The translations under genes were made by a program, and so were the position numbers. Below, piece by piece: positions 26,285 through 34,191 of a stretch of 64,000 bases of DNA (positions within the stretch are counted from its first letter, which is position 1; each line of letters begins with the position of its first letter). The DNA is from Clostridia bacterium (GTDB lineage Bacteria > Bacillota > Clostridia > Oscillospirales > CAG-272), in NCBI GenBank assembly GCA_017465885.1, contig JAFTVG010000022.1:1-64000 (forward strand). Direction: 5' to 3'. The notes under the pieces were generated by a model that did not search any database, had not been told where the DNA came from, and was given only the letters and a program-made list of their open reading frames with translations.

Positions 26285-27136
26285 TTAAAGCATCTTCAAT
26301 TTTTTTGATAAACGGTCCAGATAAAGCTCGTGTAAGGAGATGTCGGTCAGCTCGTACAGCATTCTCGCCCCCACCACGTCCTCGATCTCGTTTAAAAGAG
26401 GACGTCCTCCCTCATCAAACGTAAAATCAATACCCACGTAAAAGGGTGAGAGCCGATCTTGGACCCGATCGATCACCGAGAGCATCTCGGCAGACGGCGT
26501 ATAGCGGGCGATCTTACCGCCAAGGGAGAAATTACTGCGAAAGTCGGTCTCACAGCTTCGAAGAGCGGCAAAGATCACCTCGTTATCAAGCAGATAAACC
26601 CGCACGTCCCTCCCGGGCGTCACTGGCTTTTGAGCCAAAAAAGATTTTTCAAGACCGTCTTGAAGGCGCATTTCGGCTTCTTTTTCGTTATTAACCCAAA
26701 AGACCTGTTTGCCGCCGTGTCCGTCGTTGCTCTTTAAAACAGCAGGATATTCGAGTGCTAAGGAGGAAAAGGTGTGCTTTTCAAAAAAGAGCGTATCCGC
26801 CATACCGATCCCCATATCCGAAAAGACCAGATGAGTGCGCCTTTTATCGTTACAAACGCGCGAAACCTCTGCGCTGTTAAAAACAGGCACGCCCAGCTCC
26901 TCAAAAAACTCCGAAAGAATAGGAAAGATGGTTCGGCAGATCACGAAATCGGGTAAGACTGCAGTTTTTCCGCAGAGCTTTACCGCTTTTTTTCCTTCAC
27001 ACACACCAAACTGAAGATCCTTGACCAAAACAAGATCCAAGTTCAGCCCGTATTTTACGGCGCTTTCACAAAGCGCCGAGGCAAACCACCGATTTCGATT
27101 TGCCCCCTGATCATCATAGATCAGCCACCCCTTCAT
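26285..27136 (-). CDS. ATP-grasp ligase, RimK-like (second of a pair)
   Basis: The 283-residue protein has the ATP-grasp layout: a pre-ATP-grasp N-terminal domain, the Lys strand YPAVLKSNDGHGGKQVFWV near residue 131, GRDVRVYLL near 179, and the metal-binding end DFTFDEGGRPLLNEIED near 237. Such enzymes ligate an amine to a carboxylate using ATP. Its start overlaps the stop of the neighbouring ATP-grasp gene by four bases. The two proteins share layout but differ strongly in sequence. The metal-binding Asn is present (NEI), but the following ED differs from its sister's NASP. Substrate unknown. Confidence 0.8.
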   Translation of the reverse strand: MKGWLIYDDQGANRNRWFASALCESAVKYGLNLDLVLVKDLQFGVCEGKKAVKLCGKTAVLPDFVICRTIFPILSEFFEELGVPVFNSAEVSRVCNDKRRTHLVFSDMGIGMADTLFFEKHTFSSLALEYPAVLKSNDGHGGKQVFWVNNEKEAEMRLQDGLEKSFLAQKPVTPGRDVRVYLLDNEVIFAALRSCETDFRSNFSLGGKIARYTPSAEMLSVIDRVQDRLSPFYVGIDFTFDEGGRPLLNEIEDVVGARMLYELTDISLHELYLDRLSKKLKML

Positions 27137-28011
27137 ACACTTCCTCCAAGATCGTTTATGATCGCATTAACGATCCGTTCTGCCAGATTGACTCCGGTTG
27201 CCTGCAGGGTGCTTTTAAAGTGCGGACTTGCGTTTACCTCGCAAACGACAGGCCCCTCCTTACCAAACATCACGTCTACCCCTGCAAAATCAGCGTTTAC
27301 CGCTTGAGCGGCACGGATGGCAAGATCAAGATACTCCTTTTCGGGGGTGTAGTTTGCCATATTTCCGCCATTTGAAATATTTGAACGAAAATCATTCTCA
27401 TTATATCTGAGCATACATCCGCAGATCTCGTTCTTTACCACGTTGATGCGCAGATCACGCCCTCTGCTTTCACCGATAAATTGCTGAAAGAGCACTTCCC
27501 TGCCGCCGCAAGCCTTCAGGATCTGCTCGGCCTGCCCTCTGTTTTCTGCCAGATAGACTTGTGCACCAAAGGAGCCGAAGCGCTCCTTGATGACCAAGGG
27601 ATAGGAAAGCATCTGCTCAATGCGGGAAAGAAAGGAAAGATCGCAATAGCCAACGTTTACGTAGGTCTTAGGGGCAATCACCGTTTTGGGGGTCTTTACT
27701 CCGCATTCACACAGCTTTTCGGCAGTCAGTGCCTTGTCGTCACACCAAAGGATGGTATCAGAGGAGTTATAGCATGGTATACCCGCCCCTTCAAGGGCAC
27801 GGCAAAGATGGACGTCCTTATCCCAAAAGATGCAAAAATCGGCGTCTGCAATCTGCCGTTCTCCAACGGGAACCATCAGCTCCGATGATGAATACAGATC
27901 AAGACAGAGGCTTCTTTTTTTTGCCGCCTCGTTTAAAAAATCGTACAGCTCGCCAAATTTTGCATTCTTTAAAAAGCTGTTTACCACAAGCAAACCCTTT
28001 TTACTCATCAT
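27133..28011 (-). CDS. ATP-grasp ligase, RimK-like (first of a pair)
   Basis: The 292-residue protein resembles RimK/alpha-L-glutamate ligase family members: YPLVIKERFGSFGAQVYL near residue 137, ESRGRDLRINVV near 179, NISNGGNMANYTPE near 208, and the metal site DVMFGKEGPVVCEVNASPHF near 243. These catalyse ATP-dependent addition of an amino acid or similar amine to a carboxylate. I start at the ATG at 28011, which has GGAG at good distance. It is 21 nt after the SpoIID-domain gene and coupled to the next ATP-grasp gene, suggesting that the two modify one substrate, perhaps in the envelope or spore coat. That last point is inference. Confidence 0.83.
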   Translation of the reverse strand: MMSKKGLLVVNSFLKNAKFGELYDFLNEAAKKRSLCLDLYSSSELMVPVGERQIADADFCIFWDKDVHLCRALEGAGIPCYNSSDTILWCDDKALTAEKLCECGVKTPKTVIAPKTYVNVGYCDLSFLSRIEQMLSYPLVIKERFGSFGAQVYLAENRGQAEQILKACGGREVLFQQFIGESRGRDLRINVVKNEICGCMLRYNENDFRSNISNGGNMANYTPEKEYLDLAIRAAQAVNADFAGVDVMFGKEGPVVCEVNASPHFKSTLQATGVNLAERIVNAIINDLGGSV

Positions 28012-28031
28012 TGCTCCTTCTTTCTGACGCT

Positions 28032-29948
28032 TCAATCAAGATCGCTGATATGAATGATCTCTGAATTGGTCAGATAGTATTTGAAAATCGTTTGATAGTC
28101 GTAACCAAGAAGGGTCATATCCCAAATACCGTACTGGGAAAATCCGATTCCGTGTCCCCAGCCTCTGCCTTCAAAAATGAATTTTCCATCCTCTCCCGAA
28201 AGAGTGAGCTCCCTCATCGTCAGGGTCTGCTTTCCGTTTAAAATGTCGGGCAAGCCCTTCTCGTTAACCATAATATCCGAGGCGGCGTGCAGGATCTTCA
28301 GATTGTAGTCCTTTAAATTCACAGCCTGTGTGCCTGTGGAAAAGAGGACGCTTGCAGATTCAAGACTCACCGAAAGGGTGGAAAGATCGGAAAGCAATGC
28401 GCTCAAGGACGCTTCTTCAAAATCGGCGTAGCTTCCGTATCCCTCGTATCCTTCCGAATAGATCGACGGAAAGCAGTCCAGTGCATATTCGTGGTATTTC
28501 ACTGTTTCACCGTTCTTTCCGACCACGAAGTTGGCGCTGTCAAAGCCCAGCTGACGGCGGATGGTGTCGCTCCTCTTGACAGTGGAGCTGTTGCCGTAAA
28601 CGTCGGTAAAGGTCATTTGATAAACGTAGCAGGAGTTGGTGCAATAGCTGTCTATATGAACGTCCACGATCTCACCCTTTAAGGCGCTGTGGCTGCCCGT
28701 GGCCTTTAGCTTATTATAAAGCTCAAGACCGGTATACTCCTTGTGCCATACCGCCCGCTCGGTATAACGGCTATAATCCCTATACCGTTCCCAGGGAGCA
28801 GGCTTTGCCTTTAAATAGGGGATATCGCTGGAATACCACGCTTCCTCGCAGTTGACCGTGCTTCCTCCCGATACTGCGGCGTAAAAGACGGCTGCAGGTG
28901 CACCGTTATAGCTCAGGATCATTCCCGCCGTCTCCTTTGCCGCTTGAGCAACGGTGGCGTTGACCTTGCTGTTGCCACGGTACGCTTGACAGTCCACATC
29001 GTAGCACATATCGCATTTGATCGCTCCGTGTCTGCTTCCCGAGCGCACGGTATAAGTGCGCACCAAAACCGAAAAGGTCTTGTGGGTCTCAAGAGGCCAG
29101 GTTGTATAGATCTCCCAGGAATTGACGCAGGGCACGTAGGTCTCAAGGGGGAGGACGTTTACCGTGATAAGCGCGTCATAGCCACCTGACTGGTAGCGTC
29201 TGAATTCCATAATACCGGGATATGTATAAGAGCCGGATTTGGTCACAGCTCCCTCGCCGATCGGTTCGATGGCAAGGGCAAGGGTTTCGTCGGTGGTGGC
29301 AAAGGTAAACAGAGCCACCCCTCCGGCAGTCGAAAAGGATACCGAATATTTGCCCGGCGCACTGACCGCAACGTCCAGAAGATACTGATCTGCTCCGGTT
29401 GCACTGTTGATCTCGTTCATTGCACCGATGTCGGTCATAAAGAGCTCCATCATGGCGTCCGCCTCCTCAGATGAGGAAAAGGGACCCATTCTGTAGCAAA
29501 AACGATCGTTATAGGATGCAAGAAGCTCCATTCCGTATCCCGCAAGCAACGACTCAAGCAAAACGAGCGTCTCCTCTGAGGTGATGTCCTTCGCCTCCTG
29601 ACCAACGGTCAGACCGTAGAGATCGATATAGTAGTTGTTATCAAGGTCAGCGCGGCAGGAAAGGGTTTCGGTCGATCCGATAAGGGTAAACTCGTCCGTA
29701 TAGCAGTCAATATATCCAAAACGATATCCCGAAGTCGTGCTAAACGAATAGGATGTGTATCCCTCATCCTCCAGAGTCAGCGCAACGCGCACGGTGGGCT
29801 CCACGTATTCTGCCGCCTCGTAGCGCAAGCCGTCCGAAGTACCCGACGAAAAGAGGAAGCATCCTGCAATGATCGTCAAACACAAAATGCCTGCCGAAAT
29901 GCGCCTAACGGTCAGATCAAGGATGCCCTTCGTTTGAAAAAAGTTCAA
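28032..29948 (-). CDS. SpoIID/LytB-domain protein
   Basis: The 638-residue protein has an N-terminal signal or anchor helix (about 14-32), a central region (about 45-240) with a SPOR-like stretch, and the SpoIID/LytB domain. Typical motifs are LPLETYVPCV near residue 265, YAAVSGGSTVNCEEAW near 360, and the C-terminal GRGWGHGIGFSQYG near 598. In Bacillus, SpoIID is a lytic transglycosylase that cuts peptidoglycan during engulfment. This one is longer than SpoIID, so it may be a sporulation-linked relative rather than the strict ortholog; spoIIQ and spoIIID are not adjacent. I therefore leave the symbol empty. Confidence 0.85.
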   Translation of the reverse strand: MNFFQTKGILDLTVRRISAGILCLTIIAGCFLFSSGTSDGLRYEAAEYVEPTVRVALTLEDEGYTSYSFSTTSGYRFGYIDCYTDEFTLIGSTETLSCRADLDNNYYIDLYGLTVGQEAKDITSEETLVLLESLLAGYGMELLASYNDRFCYRMGPFSSSEEADAMMELFMTDIGAMNEINSATGADQYLLDVAVSAPGKYSVSFSTAGGVALFTFATTDETLALAIEPIGEGAVTKSGSYTYPGIMEFRRYQSGGYDALITVNVLPLETYVPCVNSWEIYTTWPLETHKTFSVLVRTYTVRSGSRHGAIKCDMCYDVDCQAYRGNSKVNATVAQAAKETAGMILSYNGAPAAVFYAAVSGGSTVNCEEAWYSSDIPYLKAKPAPWERYRDYSRYTERAVWHKEYTGLELYNKLKATGSHSALKGEIVDVHIDSYCTNSCYVYQMTFTDVYGNSSTVKRSDTIRRQLGFDSANFVVGKNGETVKYHEYALDCFPSIYSEGYEGYGSYADFEEASLSALLSDLSTLSVSLESASVLFSTGTQAVNLKDYNLKILHAASDIMVNEKGLPDILNGKQTLTMRELTLSGEDGKFIFEGRGWGHGIGFSQYGIWDMTLLGYDYQTIFKYYLTNSEIIHISDLD

Positions 29949-29961
29949 AGCGCCCCTCCGT

Positions 29962-30087
29962 TCAAAGATTCAAGAGATAAGCAATCAGACCCGTCAGTCC
30001 GCCCCCCACCATCAAAATGGCAAGGATCAAGCACATCAGGCGTACCGATACTGCGGTATTGTTTTGGTTGTTATTCGATGTTTTCAA
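29962..30087 (-). CDS. 41-residue single-helix membrane microprotein
   Basis: A TTG start at 30087 follows AGGAGG by 8 nt, a near-ideal ribosome site. The 41-residue product has a polar, Asn-rich N-terminus (NNNQNN) and one strong transmembrane helix (about 17-39, LMCLILAILMVGGG and onward). It overlaps the end of the preceding gene by 17 nt and precedes the SpoIID-domain gene by 13 nt, so it is translationally embedded in the operon. I do not know a function. Confidence 0.7.
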   Translation of the reverse strand: MKTSNNNQNNTAVSVRLMCLILAILMVGGGLTGLIAYLLNL

Positions 30088-30673
30088 CGGTATATCCTCC
30101 TCTCACAAGCACCCACACGTCACCGCTGACGGCGGCAATCGCCCGCCCGTCGTTGGCGTGAGGAACAAGTAAATAGTGGTTTAAGGGTGCTTCCACCCCG
30201 TTAAACAGCTCACTGCCCGTGGAAACGTCTAAGATTCCCTGCGTTTCAAGAGGTGACAGGATCTGTGCGCTTCCCCTTGAAACGATCACCTCCAGGCACA
30301 CCTGATTGTCGCCGTAAGGGAGCAGCTTTGTACCCATTTCCAGCTTGATCGAAGTGAAGCCTGCGGATACAGAGCTTCCTGAGGCAGCACCGCCCTCTAT
30401 GAGCTTGTTGTAGTTTTCGTTTAGTGCCTCATATTGGGCAAGCAAGGTGTTATATTTATTGTTTAACGCCTCGATCTCGGTATCCTGACTGCTGTTTTCC
30501 TTGTTAAGAAGGGGCAGAAGATAGTTGGTGATATAGTCCTCGGAAACCAGTACCAAGGGCGTTGAAGTGGTGGCGGCGTACACGCCGTAAAGGGCTAACG
30601 GGAGGGAGAGCCCCAAAAGCACCGCCAAAAGAATGAGTAACGTTTTTTTGATCTTCACGTTGACCGACCTCAC
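30071..30673 (-). CDS. Exported or membrane-anchored coiled-coil protein, hypothetical
   Basis: The 200-residue protein has a hydrophobic N-terminal helix (about 9-33) that may be a cleaved signal, a coiled coil of heptads (about 62-92, EIEALNNKYNTLLAQYEAL), and a C-terminal beta-rich domain (about 105-200). The arrangement recalls small MreC-like or division-associated proteins, but I do not see a named motif. It sits 6 nt after topoisomerase IV subunit A and just before the microprotein and the SpoIID-domain gene. Confidence 0.65.
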   Translation of the reverse strand: MRSVNVKIKKTLLILLAVLLGLSLPLALYGVYAATTSTPLVLVSEDYITNYLLPLLNKENSSQDTEIEALNNKYNTLLAQYEALNENYNKLIEGGAASGSSVSAGFTSIKLEMGTKLLPYGDNQVCLEVIVSRGSAQILSPLETQGILDVSTGSELFNGVEAPLNHYLLVPHANDGRAIAAVSGDVWVLVRGGYTVENIE

Positions 30674-30679
30674 TTTCGG

Positions 30680-32905
30680 TTATTCATCATCGTCCGCGGG
30701 CATCGGTCCATCCACAGTCACACCTGCGGCGGGAACCTTCAGCTTTTTATAGGACTTCTTTCCTGCATATCCGTCGACGTCGTTGGTGGCAAAAAAGACT
30801 CTTGCCCCCTTTTTCAAGGTCATCATGATCGATCCTGCCGCACTTTTCGTGCTCTTTTGCGGGATCAGGGAGGAAGAGATCTGGATCGCCTTTTTATCTG
30901 AGGAGAACAAGGTGAGATCAAAGGGCTTTTCCTCCTTAAACACGGCAACGATGGGACTGACGGTGGAATAGGCACCGGTCAGCTTTTTGCGCGGTCCCTT
31001 GGTTTCATAGGCGCTTAAGGGGATCTTGACTGCCTTGCCGTTTTCAAAAAGGAAGATCACGTTGACCGCGGGGTCGTAATTCCCTGCCCGCATCATATAA
31101 ATGCATCGCTCGTCCTTGTCAAAGCCCAGCTTTGCGGCAACGTATTCCCCAAGCACCGAGGACTTTCTCGGCTCAAAGACGTCTGCCTTTGCCTTGTAGC
31201 ATTTGCCCATATCCGAAAAGAAGATCAACTCGTCGGTGTTGTTTCCGTCCTCCTCAAGCAGGAGCGCGTCGCCCTCCTTATAGGCTTGCTCGTCGCTTCC
31301 TCTTTGCAGGGAGACCATCGTGATCTTTTTGAAGTAACCCTGACGGGAGAATACGTAACGAACGGGATAGTTTTCAACCTTCTTTTCCTCTACGTACTCC
31401 ACCACCTCGTGCTCATAGATGATCTGGGTCTTGCGGGCAACGCCGTATTTTTCCTTGATCTCCTTAAGCTGATTGATGATGTACTTTTTCAGAGCCTTTT
31501 CGCTGGAAATCAATGCCTCCAGCTCTGCGATCTGTTTTTGCAGCTCCTCGATCTCCTTGATCCTTGAAAGGATATATTCTCTGTTCAAGTGACGAAGCTT
31601 GATCTCGGCAATATACTCTGCCTGGATCTGATCGATGTTGAAACCCTCCATCAGGTTGGGAACCACCTCTTTTTCCAGCTTTGTCTCCCTGATGATACGG
31701 ATCGCCTTATCAATATCCAATAAGATCTTTCCAAGACCCAGCAAGAGATGCAGCTTGTCCTTTTTCCGATCAAGATCGAAGGTCAGCTCTCTCTTTACAC
31801 ATTCAAGACGGAACTTGATCCATTCATTCAAGATCTCGATAATGCCCATCGTGCGGGGAACGCTGTCAATGAGCACGTTGAAATTGGCAGAAAAGCTGTC
31901 CTCAAGAGGCGTGGTCTTAAACAGCTTGCTCATAAGCTTATCGGGGTCTGTACCCTTCTTTAAGTCGATGGTCAGCTTAAAGCCCGACAGATCGATCTCA
32001 TCACGAACGTCCGAAACGTCCTTTAATTTGTCCGCCTTGATCATCTCGGTGATCTTTTTGATGATCGCCTCGATGTTGGTCGAATAGGGGATCTGAATCA
32101 CGTCGATGCAGTTTGCCTGCTTGTCGTAAACGTAACGTGCACGCACCTTGATACTGCCCGTACCTGTTTTATATATGTCGCTTAAGGCGTTTCTGTCGTA
32201 GATCAGGTTGCCGCCACCGGGAAAATCGGGCGCCTTCACCAGGTCGAGCATCTGATCCACATCAATATTGGGATTTTTCAGCAGAGCGATGGTGCCATCG
32301 CAGATCTCCGCCAGATTAAAGGGACAGATCCTGCTTGCCATACCAACGGCAATACCGTTGTTGGGGGTCACAAGGATATTTGGAAAGGTGGTCGGCAGAA
32401 GAGCGGGCTCCTTTTTGGTTCCGTCATAGTTGTCGACCATCTCCACCGCATTCTTTTCAATACCCTTGAAGAGCTCTGCGCAGAAGGGCTCCAGACGCAC
32501 CTCTGTATAACGGGCAGCCGAGTACGCCATTTCTGCGCTATACTGCTTGCCGAAGGATCCCTTGCTGTCGATAAAGGGATGAAGAAGCGATTCGTTACCT
32601 TTGGTCAAGCGAACGAGCGTTTCGTAAATCGCCGCATCTCCGTGGGGGTTCAGGCTCATCGTAGCACCTACCACGTTTGCCGATTTTGTTCTGGGACCGC
32701 TCATCAGGCCCATCTTGTACATGGTGTAAAGAAGCTTTCTGTGGGCGGGCTTGAAGCCGTCGATCTCGGGGATGGCACGGGAAATGATCACGCTCATAGC
32801 GTAGGGCATATAGTTTGTCTCGATGGTCTCGATGATGGGCTGCTCACGTGCAGGAGCATCGGGGAGATTCTCTATTTGCGTTTTCGTTGTTTTTCTTTTC
32901 GCCAT
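30680..32905 (-). CDS. parC: DNA topoisomerase IV subunit A (ParC-like)
   Basis: The 741-residue protein is a type IIA topoisomerase A subunit: MPYAMSVIISRAIPEIDGFKP near residue 33, the catalytic Tyr in SAARYTEVRL near 128, and a leucine-rich coiled coil (about 375-470). The GyrA box (QRRGGKG) is not seen in the shortened C-terminal domain, so I prefer ParC over GyrA. It needs an ATPase B subunit, which is not adjacent here. It begins one base after the stop of the upstream tRNA-modification gene, implying translational coupling. Confidence 0.87.
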   Translation of the reverse strand: MAKRKTTKTQIENLPDAPAREQPIIETIETNYMPYAMSVIISRAIPEIDGFKPAHRKLLYTMYKMGLMSGPRTKSANVVGATMSLNPHGDAAIYETLVRLTKGNESLLHPFIDSKGSFGKQYSAEMAYSAARYTEVRLEPFCAELFKGIEKNAVEMVDNYDGTKKEPALLPTTFPNILVTPNNGIAVGMASRICPFNLAEICDGTIALLKNPNIDVDQMLDLVKAPDFPGGGNLIYDRNALSDIYKTGTGSIKVRARYVYDKQANCIDVIQIPYSTNIEAIIKKITEMIKADKLKDVSDVRDEIDLSGFKLTIDLKKGTDPDKLMSKLFKTTPLEDSFSANFNVLIDSVPRTMGIIEILNEWIKFRLECVKRELTFDLDRKKDKLHLLLGLGKILLDIDKAIRIIRETKLEKEVVPNLMEGFNIDQIQAEYIAEIKLRHLNREYILSRIKEIEELQKQIAELEALISSEKALKKYIINQLKEIKEKYGVARKTQIIYEHEVVEYVEEKKVENYPVRYVFSRQGYFKKITMVSLQRGSDEQAYKEGDALLLEEDGNNTDELIFFSDMGKCYKAKADVFEPRKSSVLGEYVAAKLGFDKDERCIYMMRAGNYDPAVNVIFLFENGKAVKIPLSAYETKGPRKKLTGAYSTVSPIVAVFKEEKPFDLTLFSSDKKAIQISSSLIPQKSTKSAAGSIMMTLKKGARVFFATNDVDGYAGKKSYKKLKVPAAGVTVDGPMPADDDE

Positions 32906-32906
32906 T

Positions 32907-33935
32907 TTACTGTTCCTTTACGTTTTTGACGGTGAAGCCTGCAGCCTTTGCCAGGCGATTATACACAGCCAATCCGATGCCGTCACGTCGGGGCTGGGGG
33001 GCATATATGATCCTCACGTCTTCTCTGTGGTCAAATTCTCTAAGGCAGGCAAAGAGGGTGCGCGCTTCGTCGCAAAGCTCAGCGCCGTAAGACATCACGT
33101 TTTCCCCGCCAAGGCTCTGCTTTTGTTTCTCAGAGCATAAAATGCCCACACCCTGCTTTTGATATTCAGCCTTCATAAAAGAAAGGACCTCTTCTTCGCT
33201 CCCCTGAAGCAGGATCACGTCTGCTCTCGGAGCATAGTGCTTGTATTTCATCCCCGGTGCCAAGGGCGTTTCTCCCTTGGTCAACGGTCTTTCCAGGCTG
33301 GGATCAAGACAAACAGAAGCACAAAAGGGAGCGAGCATTTCGGGAGTAATTGCTCCGGGGCGAAGCAATGTGAGATGCTCGCCGTCGATGGAAACGATGG
33401 TGGATTCCACGCCGATCTCGCATTCTCCGCCGCCCAGGATCATGTCCACCTTTCCTGCCATATCCTCGATCACGTGCTCCAAGCGGGTGGGGCTGGGACG
33501 ACCGGATATATTTGCAGAGGGTGCCGCTACGGGAAAATCACAGTGGGCAAGAAGTGCTCTTGCAACGGAATGAGCGGGTACGCGCACTGCCACCGTTTCA
33601 AGACCGCCGGTGGTACAAAGAGGCACGATGGGCTTTTTCTTCAGGATCACAGTCAGTGGTCCCGGCATAAAAGCCATGGCAAGCTTATAGTAGGTCGGGC
33701 AGGTATAAGCATATTTCTCTGCCTCCTCGGCAGAGGAAAGATGGAGAATCAGCGGGTTGTCCGAAGGGCGCCCCTTGGCGCTGTAAATCTTTGCGGCAGA
33801 GGCGGCGTCAAGACCGTTTCCTCCAAGACCGTATACCGTTTCGGTGGGAAAAGCCACAAGTCCGCCGTTTTCCAGCAGCTTTGCGGCATCTGCGATGGAT
33901 TTTTCATCGGGCACCGATACGATCCTCGTATGCAT
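32907..33935 (-). CDS. ywlC: L-threonylcarbamoyladenylate synthase (Sua5/YwlC)
   Basis: The 342-residue protein has the YrdC/Sua5 domain: GGLVAFPTETVYGLG near residue 24, KIYSAKGRPSDNPLILH near 47 and ANISGRPSPT near 140. A C-terminal Sua5 domain (about 225-342) follows after the linker with LAPGMKYKHYAPRADV near 230, making it the long form. It makes threonylcarbamoyl-AMP for the t6A37 modification of ANN-decoding tRNAs. I start at the ATG at 33935, which has GGAGG 10 nt upstream. Confidence 0.93.
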   Translation of the reverse strand: MHTRIVSVPDEKSIADAAKLLENGGLVAFPTETVYGLGGNGLDAASAAKIYSAKGRPSDNPLILHLSSAEEAEKYAYTCPTYYKLAMAFMPGPLTVILKKKPIVPLCTTGGLETVAVRVPAHSVARALLAHCDFPVAAPSANISGRPSPTRLEHVIEDMAGKVDMILGGGECEIGVESTIVSIDGEHLTLLRPGAITPEMLAPFCASVCLDPSLERPLTKGETPLAPGMKYKHYAPRADVILLQGSEEEVLSFMKAEYQKQGVGILCSEKQKQSLGGENVMSYGAELCDEARTLFACLREFDHREDVRIIYAPQPRRDGIGLAVYNRLAKAAGFTVKNVKEQ

Positions 33936-34082
33936 AAGCGAAACCTCCCTTCTTTTGGCTATACCACGATATATCGACAATTTTCTCTATATATCATACT
34001 ACATTTTGAAAACTTTGTAAAGTGCAATTTTTTCTTTTTTGAGATTATTGCAAAAAATATTTCACTTTTCTCTTTTTTTAGG

Positions 34083-34110
34083 TTGACAAAGCCCCAAAGT
34101 ATGGTATAAT
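34083..34110 (+). promoter_or_regulatory. Promoter of the GH2 gene
   Basis: TTGACA (34083-34088) and TATAAT (34105-34110) are 16 nt apart, and a TG one base before the -10 makes it an extended -10 promoter. An 80-nt leader precedes the start codon. Confidence 0.78.
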
Positions 34111-34191
34111 AATCATAGTGTATAAAATTGGCAGAAAATCGAGATTTTCTATCTTTATTGCACATATTTTCGATCAAAAGGAGTACTCATC

